Assembly: GCA_965228695.1 (NCBI GenBank)
Contig: CBDDIB010000002.1
Span: 4,402,001-4,466,000 of the forward strand
DNA from: JAJFJD01 sp965228695
GTDB lineage: Bacteria; Pseudomonadota; Alphaproteobacteria; UBA8366
Direction of reading: 5' to 3'
DNA length: 64,000 nt
Positions 54,276 through 62,974 of the stretch are shown here, piece by piece. The position numbers and the translations under genes are program-made. A model generated the notes under the pieces. That model did no database searches. It saw only the letters and a program-made list of their open reading frames with translations, and was not told where the DNA came from. Each line of letters begins with the position of its first letter. The stretch's first letter is position 1.

Positions 54276-54485
54276 ATGTCTACAGGAACCGTGAAGTGGT
54301 TCAACCCTACCAAAGGGTACGGATTTATTGAGCCCGAAGATGGCGGTAAGGATGTGTTCGTTCACATTTCTGCCGTCGAGCGGGCAGGAATTGGCTCGCT
54401 ATACGAAGGCCAGAAGCTCGAATTCGAAATCACGGAGGGCCGTAACGGCAAATCCTCCGCGGAAGATTTGAAGCTGCTCGACTAA
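54276..54485 (+). CDS. cspA: Cold shock protein, CspA family
   Basis: A 69-residue single-domain cold shock protein: GTVKWFNPTKGYGFIEP (RNP1 region KGYGFI) and VFVHISAVE (RNP2). It binds single-stranded RNA/DNA and melts mRNA structure. Ribosome site AAGGA before the ATG. The upstream gap (54000-54275) is long, as expected for a cold-shock leader that folds differently at low temperature. It is followed by a strong intrinsic terminator and then infA. Confidence 0.95.
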   Translation: MSTGTVKWFNPTKGYGFIEPEDGGKDVFVHISAVERAGIGSLYEGQKLEFEITEGRNGKSSAEDLKLLD

Positions 54486-54490
54486 CGAGT

Positions 54491-54537
54491 GCCGGCCGGA
54501 GCGTTGGCGTTTTATCGTTCCGGCCGGCTCTTCTTTA
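54491..54537 (+). terminator. Intrinsic terminator after cspA
   Basis: A 10-bp G/C-rich stem (54491-54500 with 54519-54528, extended inward by three pairs including a G-U) with a 12-base loop, followed by TCTTCTTT. It begins 6 bases after the cspA stop and should end the cspA transcript ahead of infA. Confidence 0.85.
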
Positions 54538-54619
54538 CCGGCACAGGCGCCCGAATCTGTCTGCCGCAGATATCAGCCGGAGTTATGCGCCATTGTGTTC
54601 ACTGCTACGGGGTTAAACG

Positions 54620-54835
54620 TTGAAAGAAGAATTGATCGACTTTAGCGGCACGGTAATCGACAAATTGCCGAATGCGATGTTCAAGGTGCGGCTCGAGAAT
54701 GGCCATGAAATCATCGCACAGCCGAAAGGAAAGATGCGGAAGTTCCGCATCCGCGTGATGGTTGGCGACCGCGTCGACGTTGAAATGACGCCTTACGACC
54801 TGACCAAGGGCCGTATCACCTACCGCCACAAATAA
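54620..54835 (+). CDS. infA: Translation initiation factor IF-1
   Basis: A 71-residue S1-fold protein: KEELIDFSGTVIDKLPNAMF and VEMTPYDLTKGRITYR, the IF-1 pattern. It binds the 30S A site during initiation. The start is TTG at 54620, with GGGG 9-12 bases upstream; no in-frame ATG exists at the family N-terminus, so TTG is forced. The usual Ala after Met is missing (MKEELI instead of MAKEELI). A rare start codon for an essential factor is notable. The cspA terminator suggests its own promoter in 54538-54619. Confidence 0.95.
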   Translation: MKEELIDFSGTVIDKLPNAMFKVRLENGHEIIAQPKGKMRKFRIRVMVGDRVDVEMTPYDLTKGRITYRHK

Positions 54836-54962
54836 CGCGTATTTCGCTGCGACGGTCTTTCCGCGGCGCCGGATCCGGCGGCGTATCTATGCATACGCGC
54901 CGTTAACCGCTTCTCCATTCCCTCTTCCTATTCTCTCCGCCTGAATCAATGGGCCGAGAGCC

Positions 54963-55778
54963 ATGCAAATTCTGCGTGACGCGGAGATGCCGCCACCTGA
55001 CGGCATGTGGACCTACCGGGAAACCGCCTGGCCGCATCTGGTCTTCGGCGTGTTGATGGCCGGGCTTGCGCTCGGCTGCGCCGGCGTACCCTTCCTATCC
55101 GAATTCGAGAACAACGTGGTCGCCAAATATCCGGCAGTCGCCGGCGCGGTGCTGTTCGGCCTCATCGCCAAAATGGCCCTGCGCCTGTTCTACGCCAGCC
55201 GGCGGCCCGAATGCTGGCAACTGCGCTGGTCGCCCGAGGCGGTCTACATCCGGTTTCGCGCATACCACAACTACCGGTTTCCCGCCGACACGCCGAGCAT
55301 CGTCAAACTCGACCGGCGTGAAATCAAATGGATCCGTCCCCGGCGGCAGGACCTGAACGCACCGGATATGGACGGCGACTGGTCGCAACGAGTCACCGCA
55401 AAACATCTGGAAATCGCCCTGCGCCAAACCGACGTGACCCCTCTCGCCGACGCATTGCGCGCCGAAGCGCAGCAGCGCGACCGTAAGCGAAGCCGATTCA
55501 ATCACTATCCGGTGACGCTGCATGGCGATGCGATCCACGTCGAACTCCGGTCGCCCAAGAAAGCGCTGGCGACCCTGTCGCGCTACTATCCGACTACGCT
55601 GGCGGTCGAAAATCCGGCAATCGCCTTCGAGGATATGACGAAAGCGGAACAAGAGGACCAAATCCTCGCGCTGGCCCAGTCGGGCAATACGATCGCGGCG
55701 GTCAAGGCCGCGCGCGTGGTTTATGGCTGCGATCTGACGACCGCTAAAAACCTTGTCGACGGGCTATCGACACGCTAG
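54963..55778 (+). CDS. Membrane protein with a ribosomal L7/L12-like C-terminal motif
   Basis: A 271-residue protein with two N-terminal spans (about residues 24-46 and 60-80) and a cytoplasmic domain. The last 35 residues (ILALAQSGNTIAAVKAARVV, then DLTTAKNLVDGL) resemble the C-terminal helical motif of ribosomal protein L7/L12, also found as a repeat in unrelated proteins. I do not recognise the middle part (HYPVTLHGDAIHVELR). Function unknown. The gene stands alone between infA and the TAXI-TRAP genes. Confidence 0.7.
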   Translation: MQILRDAEMPPPDGMWTYRETAWPHLVFGVLMAGLALGCAGVPFLSEFENNVVAKYPAVAGAVLFGLIAKMALRLFYASRRPECWQLRWSPEAVYIRFRAYHNYRFPADTPSIVKLDRREIKWIRPRRQDLNAPDMDGDWSQRVTAKHLEIALRQTDVTPLADALRAEAQQRDRKRSRFNHYPVTLHGDAIHVELRSPKKALATLSRYYPTTLAVENPAIAFEDMTKAEQEDQILALAQSGNTIAAVKAARVVYGCDLTTAKNLVDGLSTR

Positions 55779-56077
55779 GCGCAACCGGGCGTGGTGGCAT
55801 CGCCCCAGCCGTGAACGACGGACCGGCAATTTCCGAGCCACCCTCTCTATCAAGTTGAATACACTTATTATTTATGCAACGAACACATTGAAAATTGCCG
55901 CAGGCCCGTTGACACCCCGCAAACAGCAACTTACCGTTTGCACTCAAACAAGCGCAAAAAGCGGTCCCGACATGCTGCGATAAACGGGACGCAACCCTCA
56001 CAATCGAAATACGAACGGCGGCCAACACGGATGGTTCGCGCGCCGTTCGAATCAAGTAATCCGCAGGAGAGAGAAAT

Positions 56078-57133
56078 ATGCTCAAAAGGCTCCTTACGTG
56101 TTTCGTCTTTGCCGCCTTCACGGTGGGCACGGCCGCTGCCGTCACGGTGAGTACGGTCTCAACCGCCGCGGCGCAGGTCAAAGACATCCGGTGGGGCACC
56201 TCGCGCGTCGGCTCGTCCGGCCATCGCGCGATCACCAACTTGGCGGAAATGCTCTCGCGCGAGATGAAATCCATCCGCGTCACCGTGCAGCCCACGCCCG
56301 GCGCCATCGTTACGGTAAAAGGCTATTCGACCGGACAGTTCGAGGGCTATTACGGCTCCGACGTCGCGTTCTATGAGCTGGCGAATAACATCAACCGCTT
56401 TAAAGGTTTCAAGAGCAAGATGAAGCGCCAGCCGGTGCAATCCTTCTGGATGTTCACCATCGAGATGGGCGTCGGTATCCATGCGCGCGACAAGGACAAG
56501 ATCAAGAGCTGGGGCGATTTATCCGGCAAACGGGTCTTCACCGGCCCGCGGCCTTGGGATACCCGCGCGCAGTTGGAGCGCGCCTTCACGGCCCTTGGCA
56601 TCAAGCACGACTACCTGGAAGTCAGCATCAAGACCGCCGGGTCGCTACTCGAACAGGGCAACTATGTCGGCATCGGCGTTTACACCAACGCGGAAGCGAC
56701 CACGGCGCCCTGGATCACCGAAGCATCGCTGCAAACGGACTGGGCCGCGCTCAATCCCAGCAGCGAGGAAATCGCCAAGCTGAAAAAGGCCGGTTTCAAG
56801 ATCGCCGAGCTCGACCCCGCCGTCTTCGGCAAGAAGAAAAACTACGTCCAGAAGGTACAGATGCTGCCCTTCTATTACGGTGCCCATCTCGGCATGGAAG
56901 TGAACGAAGCCGATATGTACGGGATTCTCAAGACGATCGAGAAGAACGCCCAGGCGTTGGCCCAGGCCGACAAGGCGTTCAAGCAGATCGCCGCCGACAT
57001 GCCGAAAATGCAGCGCCGCGGCGTAGAATCGGCCGTAAATCTGGTAGAGATCCATCCCGGGCTCGCGAAATATATGCGCGAGAAAGGCGTTTGGGATTCC
57101 AAGTGGAATTCTCGGGTCGCCAAAGCGAAGTAA
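56078..57133 (+). CDS. TAXI family TRAP transporter solute-binding protein
   Basis: A 351-residue periplasmic binding protein. Signal peptide to about residue 32 (cleavage in STAAAQ-V). TAXI features: VGSSGHRAITNLAEMLSREM near residue 45, then VTVQPTPGAIVTVKGY and a C-terminal QRRGVESAVNLVEIHPGLAK. TAXI proteins feed fused TRAP permeases and bind small organic acids such as glutamate or 2-oxoglutarate. The GGAGAG ribosome site lies upstream. The TRAP permease follows after 80 bases, completing the transporter. Confidence 0.93.
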   Translation: MLKRLLTCFVFAAFTVGTAAAVTVSTVSTAAAQVKDIRWGTSRVGSSGHRAITNLAEMLSREMKSIRVTVQPTPGAIVTVKGYSTGQFEGYYGSDVAFYELANNINRFKGFKSKMKRQPVQSFWMFTIEMGVGIHARDKDKIKSWGDLSGKRVFTGPRPWDTRAQLERAFTALGIKHDYLEVSIKTAGSLLEQGNYVGIGVYTNAEATTAPWITEASLQTDWAALNPSSEEIAKLKKAGFKIAELDPAVFGKKKNYVQKVQMLPFYYGAHLGMEVNEADMYGILKTIEKNAQALAQADKAFKQIAADMPKMQRRGVESAVNLVEIHPGLAKYMREKGVWDSKWNSRVAKAK

Positions 57134-57213
57134 TTTGACCCTAACGAATCCGGTCAGGGCGGCGGCGCATATCCGAGCCGCCGCCCTGCGGCATTCCAAG
57201 GCATAATCCAACA

Positions 57214-59163
57214 ATGTCCGAGCATTCCGAGTCCCGGTCGCCGGTTTTCGCCATCGCGGAAACCGGATTCTTCATCGTTGCCTTCTGCTTCTTCGTCTAT
57301 CTCATACAATACTATTCGTCGACCTTCGGCGGCCCGACGCTGCTGGCGTTCACGATGGTGCCGGTAACCTTCATCATCTTCACGCTGGATTCGCTGCGGA
57401 GGAACGAGTTCTACCCGGCCCTCGGCCCTGGATTGAACCTCGCGATTGCCGCGGTTTACATCGCGATCTGCGTGGTGGTGTCGATCTACATGTATGTGGA
57501 GTTCGAAGAGCTGGGCACGGTCCGCGCCGGGTTCTGGGACCCGTTGGACATGGTGTTGGGCGGCCTGATGGTCCTGCTGGTGATGGAGTATGCCCGCAAA
57601 CGCTACTTCGTGCTGTTCGTGCTCAACATCCTTTTGATGCTCTACGCGATGTACGGCTTCGTCGTACCGGGCATGTTCTATCATCCAGGCCTGGATTGGA
57701 CGCGGGTTCTCACCATGACGAGCCTCGAGGACACGACCGGTGTCTTTTCCGACCTGCCCCAACTCGCCCTCACCCTGATTGGCTCCTTCGTGCTCGTCCT
57801 GGCCACCCTGCGGTCGTTCGGCTGCATCGATTCGATCCTCCGGGGGTCTTCGCAGATCGCCGCGAAATCGCCCAGCGCCCTCCCGCAAACCGCCGTCGTC
57901 GGATCTTTCGGCGTCGCGGCAGTCAGCGGCAGCGGCGCGGCCAATGCGGTAACAACCGGCTCGGCCACGATCCCCGCCTTGATCAAGGCCGGCATGGCGC
58001 GGCCCGATGCGGCCGCGGTGGAAACGGCGTCGTCGCTGGGCGGGCAGCTCATGCCGCCGATCATGGGGATTTCCGCCTTCCTCATGGCCGATTTCCTGGA
58101 CCGCAGCTATTTCGATGTGGTGGCGCGCGGCTATGCGCCGGCGCTGATCTATTTCGCCGGCGTCTCGCTCGGCGTGTATCTGATTTCGGCGCGGCATGGC
58201 GGCGTTCGAGAAGTGCCCGCGATCGAGACGATGCAACTTGCCGACTGGGTCAATGTCGGCGCCTTTGTCGGCGTCGTCGGCGGGCTGATCGTCCTGATGG
58301 CGGCGTTGCATCTGCCGCCATTATTTGCCGCGCTCTATATCTTCGTCGCCATCGCGTCCGTCCTGTTCGTGCGCCACGTGATTTCCGTGCTGCGCGCGCC
58401 CGACCGGACCAGCCTGCGCGCCGTCGGCAAGCCGTTGGTGCGCTTTGTCGATAATTTCGCATCCATGACCGCGGACCTGACGCTTCTGCTCGCGACCCTA
58501 TCGATCCTGACCGCGGCCCTGGTCAATACCGGCGTGCCGACCAAGGTGGGCTTCATTCTCGTCGAAGCGGCGTCGGTGAACTTCGCGGCCATGGCGATTA
58601 TGGCATTTTTCTTCGGCGCCTTGCTCGGCATGGGGCTGCCGCCGGCCCCGACCTATATCCTGACCGCATTGGTGATCGCGCCGCACATGATCCAGGCCGG
58701 CGCCCACGCATGGTCAGTGCATTTCTTCGCCTTCTTCCTCGCGGTGTGGGGCGAATTGACGCCACCGACATCGGTTGTCGCGGCCGTCACGTCGAAAATC
58801 GCGGATACCTCCTTCTTCAAGACGCTGTGGCGGGCGATTCAGCTTTGCGTCGCCCTGTTCGTCCTGATGGTCGCGGTGTTCACCCGTCCCGGTTTGGTCC
58901 TCGAACCGGGCCTGACGCAATTCCTCATGATGGCCTTGGTATTGGCGGCCACCGCCGGCGCGACCTTCAGTCTGCAGGCCCAATTCAGCGACAACCGGAA
59001 ATTCGACGTCGTCGCCCGCATCGTCCTGGGTGCGTTCGCCATGGTGGTGTTGTTCCACCCGGATTTGCGGATCGCGACGGCGGCGTGCGCGCCGGTGGCG
59101 TTGTTCATCGCCTATTGGCTGATCAAACGGCGTAAGCGGGAGATGGCCGGCGTCGCCGCCTGA
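57214..59163 (+). CDS. TRAP transporter permease, fused small and large subunits
   Basis: A 649-residue polytopic membrane protein, as in DctQM fusions of TAXI-TRAP systems (4 + 12 spans). The DctM part has the family segment ALPQTAVVGSFGVAAVSGSG and GGQLMPPIMGISAFLMADFL, and a second similar repeat MAFFFGALLGMGLPPAPTYIL. It imports the ligand delivered by the TAXI protein using an ion gradient. Convergent with the amidohydrolase gene, with 6 bases between stops, so the amidohydrolase may use the imported compound. Confidence 0.94.
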   Translation: MSEHSESRSPVFAIAETGFFIVAFCFFVYLIQYYSSTFGGPTLLAFTMVPVTFIIFTLDSLRRNEFYPALGPGLNLAIAAVYIAICVVVSIYMYVEFEELGTVRAGFWDPLDMVLGGLMVLLVMEYARKRYFVLFVLNILLMLYAMYGFVVPGMFYHPGLDWTRVLTMTSLEDTTGVFSDLPQLALTLIGSFVLVLATLRSFGCIDSILRGSSQIAAKSPSALPQTAVVGSFGVAAVSGSGAANAVTTGSATIPALIKAGMARPDAAAVETASSLGGQLMPPIMGISAFLMADFLDRSYFDVVARGYAPALIYFAGVSLGVYLISARHGGVREVPAIETMQLADWVNVGAFVGVVGGLIVLMAALHLPPLFAALYIFVAIASVLFVRHVISVLRAPDRTSLRAVGKPLVRFVDNFASMTADLTLLLATLSILTAALVNTGVPTKVGFILVEAASVNFAAMAIMAFFFGALLGMGLPPAPTYILTALVIAPHMIQAGAHAWSVHFFAFFLAVWGELTPPTSVVAAVTSKIADTSFFKTLWRAIQLCVALFVLMVAVFTRPGLVLEPGLTQFLMMALVLAATAGATFSLQAQFSDNRKFDVVARIVLGAFAMVVLFHPDLRIATAACAPVALFIAYWLIKRRKREMAGVAA

Positions 59164-59169
59164 CGGGTT

Positions 59170-60408
59170 TTATCCCGGCGGATGAAGCTCGGGCAGCGTC
59201 TGGGTGAAGGTCCGGCGGCCACGCTTGAATCCATGCAGCGGCCGCGCGACCGTCGCGACCGCCTCGATCGGCGACTTCGCGTTCCACACCACCAAGTCCG
59301 CCGGATTGCCGACCGCGATGCCGTAATTCTCGCGCCGAAGAATTCGGGCGGGCCGCCGCGTGAGCATCTCGAAACATTCCACCAGTTCCTCGTCCGCGCC
59401 GCGCTGCGTCACATTGGCATAAAGATTGGCCATGCGGGTCAGCGATCCGTCGCCGAAGGGCGTGAACGGGTTCAGGATATTGTTGCTCGACAGCGAGCAA
59501 TTCGCGCCGCATTGCACCAGCGCATTGGCGTCGGCGACGCCGCGCATGACGCTGTGGTCCTGGTGACGCCCGGTAACGAAGAGGTCGGTGGCCGGCAGAA
59601 CCGTCACCGCAACGCCGGAATCGGCGAGACGCTGTCCCAACGCACGCAACTCATCCGGCGGCAGGCAGGAATATTTGGCGCCATGCCCGATAGCGGTCCG
59701 CCCGCCCCAGCCGTACTTATCCGCCAAATCGCAGACCAGATGGATATCCATATCGTCCGTCGTATGGCCGACATCCAGATGAATATCGACATCCACGTCA
59801 TAGTTGCGCGCGAGATCGAAGATGCGATTGATCTGTCCCGCATGGTCCGGGTCATAGCCCGGCGCACCGCCGACGACCGCCGCGCCCCGCTTCAGGCATT
59901 CTTCGACATTCACGTCCGCTTCGGGAACGTTGGTCCAGCCTTCCTGCGCGAAGGCGCAAAGCTCCAGGTCGATTGCCCAGCGATAATCCTCCGCCAGCTG
60001 TTGCAAAGCTTCGAATCCGCGCAAGCCCACATTAGGGTCCACCTCGACATGGGTGCGCATATGCATCGTGCCGTTTTCGATACAGTCTTCCAGCGTCTGT
60101 CTCGCGCGGGCATAGACATCCTCGACCGTGAATTCGGATTTCACCGCGGCCACGCGCATCATATGGTCCGTGCCGCGGTTGGGTGACGGGGAACAACGGT
60201 CCGTAATGCGCGACTTGTCGAGATGGATATGCGTCTCGATCAACCCTGCGGAGACGAACCCACCCTCGGCGTCCAATTTCTCCGCGTCGCCGGAAATCGA
60301 GGCCGCGATTTGGACGATGCTGCCGTCCTTCACACCGATGTCGCACGACGACAGGGCGCCGCCGGAATCGGCAATTCGCGCATTCTTCAAAATGAGGTCG
60401 AGCGCCAT
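59170..60408 (-). CDS. Cytosine-deaminase-like amidohydrolase
   Basis: A 412-residue amidohydrolase. Metal-binding HxH is in LIETHIHLDKSR (about residue 60); further ligands are in HVEVDPNVG, LDVGHTTDD and GHGAKYS. In the position where cytosine deaminases have the catalytic Asp (GSDNxRDPF) it reads LSSNNILNPF, with Asn. The metal site or reaction may thus differ from deamination. ATG at 60408 has AAGGGA 6-7 bases upstream (a TTG is 3 bases earlier). Faces the TRAP permease gene. Confidence 0.88.
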   Translation of the reverse strand: MALDLILKNARIADSGGALSSCDIGVKDGSIVQIAASISGDAEKLDAEGGFVSAGLIETHIHLDKSRITDRCSPSPNRGTDHMMRVAAVKSEFTVEDVYARARQTLEDCIENGTMHMRTHVEVDPNVGLRGFEALQQLAEDYRWAIDLELCAFAQEGWTNVPEADVNVEECLKRGAAVVGGAPGYDPDHAGQINRIFDLARNYDVDVDIHLDVGHTTDDMDIHLVCDLADKYGWGGRTAIGHGAKYSCLPPDELRALGQRLADSGVAVTVLPATDLFVTGRHQDHSVMRGVADANALVQCGANCSLSSNNILNPFTPFGDGSLTRMANLYANVTQRGADEELVECFEMLTRRPARILRRENYGIAVGNPADLVVWNAKSPIEAVATVARPLHGFKRGRRTFTQTLPELHPPG

Positions 60409-60559
60409 CAAAAATCCCTTCGGTGTTATGAATCGTGTGAATGCGGCAAGGAATCGGTGCCTAGGGAATTATCGCCGTTAGCGCCCGTGACACAATCAGC
60501 CGCCGGTTGGAAAACTGTTCGAGAATGTTCGTTAAACGGGAAGCTGGCCGCTCGGTCAG

Positions 60560-60871
60560 CTATGCGCTTGCCCCGCCATCGGGCCGTTGGATTTCGACAC
60601 CCAACTCCGACATCAACAGCAGGAAATCGGCATTGTTCTTGTCGTTGGTCCAAACCGTCAGCCGGCTGTAGTCGCGGCTCAGTTCGGTTGCATGGACCGG
60701 GTTGCCGCCAGCCATGATCTGATAAGGGTGCTCCAAGGACTTCACGAGGAACAGAAGATGCTCGATCACGTCGCAGCCGCTCTGCCCCGACAGATCCAGG
60801 ACGAACCCGTACTTGCCGAGGGGTTCGACGTTCCCTTCACTGAAAGCGATGGTTAATTCCGGCGTGCCCAT
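60560..60871 (-). CDS. Small protein of unknown function
   Basis: A 103-residue acidic protein without signal or membrane segment (LSGQSGCDVIEHLLFLVKSL and ELSRDYSRLTVWTNDKNNAD are its most ordered-looking parts). I recognise no family. Strong ribosome site AGGGAGG before the ATG, 10 bases spacing. Codon use agrees with the neighbours, so it is likely a genuine gene. It lies alone upstream of the amidohydrolase, with 151 bases between. Confidence 0.65.
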   Translation of the reverse strand: MGTPELTIAFSEGNVEPLGKYGFVLDLSGQSGCDVIEHLLFLVKSLEHPYQIMAGGNPVHATELSRDYSRLTVWTNDKNNADFLLLMSELGVEIQRPDGGASA

Positions 60872-61388
60872 GGCAGCGTCACCTCCCTGTCAATTTAGCA
60901 TGACCCGCACTGTTTATCTTGCGCTTATTGCAGGGCCCAGCGGACGAAATCCGAAAAAAGAATAGGCCGTATAGCGGGTGGGGCAATGGGTGCGCTTCGG
61001 GATTCGTCGCTATGCGGAAATGCAAAAACGAAGAGGCCGCGCAAATGGGAGGGGCTATGGGTGCACGGCCTCTTCTGTAACTTCAACACCCCGATACTAC
61101 GCCGCCCGCGTCCAGCCAGCAGTGACCCCGGTCACAATCGTTAATTTTCTTACACTTTTCGGACGGTGCCGGATCAGCATTCCGATTCAGTCAAAACCCC
61201 GCATTTTCCGGGCTTCTCGGCCCCTTGCAACAAAATGCGCAATGAAACGCTCCTGAAACACAAAACCCGGAATCGCGAAATTCACGAGAAACAATCGCTC
61301 TCTAAAAAGGACGCTGTCTTCGCACTCCAAAGACGAGATGACGAGGCACCACACAGAAATACGTCACGAACACGTCGAGGGAAGAAAC
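60872..61388. other. Intergenic region with a hairpin, upstream of the methionine genes
   Basis: 517 bases without a large ORF. AAGAGGCCG (61031-61039) pairs with CGGCCTCTT (61066-61074), a 9-bp stem with a 26-base purine-rich loop, followed by TCTGTAA. It could be an intrinsic terminator, an attenuator, or part of an RNA leader for the methionine unit 300-500 bases downstream. I looked for a SAM-II riboswitch consensus and did not find a convincing one. Confidence 0.5.
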
Positions 61389-61535
61389 ATGACCCGCCCG
61401 GATATCAAGACGCCCAACGCGATCATTGTCCCCAATGGCGCCGCCGACCCGCGACTTGCGGCGGTTCTTCCACTCAGTTCGTTGAAACCGACCCATCCAC
61501 GGCGGCGATCCGTCGACGCGGTTGCCGCGCGCTAA
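61389..61535 (+). CDS. Possible 48-residue leader ORF before metY
   Basis: A 48-codon ORF (MTRPDIKTPNAIIVPNG...) with GAGGGAAG 6 bases before the ATG, ending 32 bases before the metY start. It is not Met-rich, so a classic attenuation peptide is unlikely. It could be a small gene or a translated leader. No family recognised. Confidence 0.4.
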   Translation: MTRPDIKTPNAIIVPNGAADPRLAAVLPLSSLKPTHPRRRSVDAVAAR

Positions 61536-61566
61536 TCCAATTCATCCAATAAACAGGAGACTTCAC

Positions 61567-62883
61567 ATGACCATCGAGACGAAAAACCCCGAAACCCTTG
61601 CCCTACACGCCGCTTTCCGCAGCGACCCCGCGACCGGCGCCGTCGCCGTGCCGATCTATCAGACGACATCCTACCAGTTCGACAGCACCGAGCATGCGAG
61701 CAAGCTGTTCGCCCTGGAGGAGTTGGGTAACGTCTACACGCGGATCATGAACCCGACGACCGACGTTCTTGAGCAACGCGTCGCGGCCCTCGAAGGCGGC
61801 GCCGCCGCCCTCGCCGTCAGTTCCGGTCAGGCTGCCGAAGCGATTGCCATCCAGAACATCTGCCACGCGGGCGACAACATCGTCACCGGCACCGATCTCT
61901 ATGGCGGCACCTGGAACCTGTTCAACAATACCTTCAAGACCATGGGCATCGAGGTTCGTTTCGTCGACCCGGCCGATCCCGAGAATTTCCGCCGCGCCAC
62001 CGACGACCGGACCCGCGCCTATTTCGCCGAGACGGTGCCGAATCCCAAGCTCTGCGTCTTTCCGATCAAGGAAGTCGCCGACATCGGCCGCGAGCTCGGC
62101 GTGCCGCTGATCGTCGATAACACCGCTGCCCCGCTGATCTGCCGGCCGCTCGATCATGGCGCAGCCGTCGTCGTGTATTCGACCACGAAATACATCGGCG
62201 GGCACGGCACCTCGATCGGCGGCCTGATCGTCGACGGCGGCACCTTCGACTGGGAGAAGCACGCGGACCGCTTCCCCATGCTGAACCAGCCGGACCCGTC
62301 CTATCACGGCGCCGTCTGGACCGAAGCGGTAAAGCCGCTCGGCCCCATCGCATACGTGCTGAAAGCGCGCGTCACGCTGTTGCGCGACCTCGGTGCGGCG
62401 ATGAGCCCGTTCAACGCGTTCCAGTTCATCCAAGGATTGGAGACGTTGCCGTTGCGCATCCGCGAGCATTGCCGCAACGCCCAGGCAGTCTTCGACTACC
62501 TCAAGGGCCATCCGGCCGTGACCAAGGTCATCTTCGCCGGCGCGCATGAGGACAAGGAGCAGATGCGCCGCGCCGATGCCTATCTCAACGGCGGCTATGG
62601 CGGGCTCGTCGGCTTCGAGCTGAAGGGTGGACGCGAAGCCGGACGCGCCTTCATCGACGCGTTGGAGATGTTCTATCACGTCGCCAATATCGGCGATGCT
62701 CGGTCGCTTGCGATTCATCCGGCGTCGACCACGCATTCTCAGCTCTCGCCGGAAGAACAGCTCGCCACGGGCGTCAGCGAAGGGTATGTGCGGCTGTCGG
62801 TCGGCATTGAGCATATCGACGACATTCTCAAAGATCTCGACCAGGCCCTTGAGGCGGCAGAGAAACTCGACCTCGCCGCGTAA
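61567..62883 (+). CDS. metY: O-acetylhomoserine aminocarboxypropyltransferase (sulfhydrylase)
   Basis: A 438-residue PLP enzyme of the Cys/Met-metabolism family. PLP Lys is in VVYSTTKYIGGHGTSIGGLI. The long 10-residue region after the N-terminal PIYQTTSYQFDSTEHASKLF and the end motif HPASTTHSQLSPEEQ fit O-acetylhomoserine sulfhydrylases. The CAGGAG site lies before the ATG at 61567; the 15 codons upstream in frame overlap the leader ORF and are not used. It makes homocysteine directly from sulfide and the activated homoserine made by the neighbouring MetA. Confidence 0.93.
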   Translation: MTIETKNPETLALHAAFRSDPATGAVAVPIYQTTSYQFDSTEHASKLFALEELGNVYTRIMNPTTDVLEQRVAALEGGAAALAVSSGQAAEAIAIQNICHAGDNIVTGTDLYGGTWNLFNNTFKTMGIEVRFVDPADPENFRRATDDRTRAYFAETVPNPKLCVFPIKEVADIGRELGVPLIVDNTAAPLICRPLDHGAAVVVYSTTKYIGGHGTSIGGLIVDGGTFDWEKHADRFPMLNQPDPSYHGAVWTEAVKPLGPIAYVLKARVTLLRDLGAAMSPFNAFQFIQGLETLPLRIREHCRNAQAVFDYLKGHPAVTKVIFAGAHEDKEQMRRADAYLNGGYGGLVGFELKGGREAGRAFIDALEMFYHVANIGDARSLAIHPASTTHSQLSPEEQLATGVSEGYVRLSVGIEHIDDILKDLDQALEAAEKLDLAA

Positions 62884-62890
62884 CACGCTG

Positions 62891-62940
62891 TATCGATAAC
62901 GGCGGATTGGGCGATGCCGCTCGATCCGCCGTCATCGATA
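62891..62940. repeat. 17-bp imperfect inverted repeat between metY and metA
   Basis: Arms 62891-62907 and 62924-62940 pair over 17 bp with one mismatch, loop 16. It fills most of the 91-base gap between metY and metA. No T-run follows. It may act as an mRNA processing or stabilising hairpin, setting different levels for the two cistrons, or as partial termination. Confidence 0.6.
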
Positions 62941-62974
62941 CCATCAAACGGTTTCCGATCGCGGAGTATCGGGC

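Noticed and set aside
54087..54365. Minus-strand 92-codon frame over the cspA leader
   Set aside because: Covers the cspA promoter and first codons; the CspA RNP motifs and terminator define the real gene on the plus strand.
61100..61566. SAM-II riboswitch before metY
   Set aside because: Such elements are common before these genes in Alphaproteobacteria, but the stem plus GCTAAA-type pseudoknot pattern was not found by eye. A covariance model could still overturn this.
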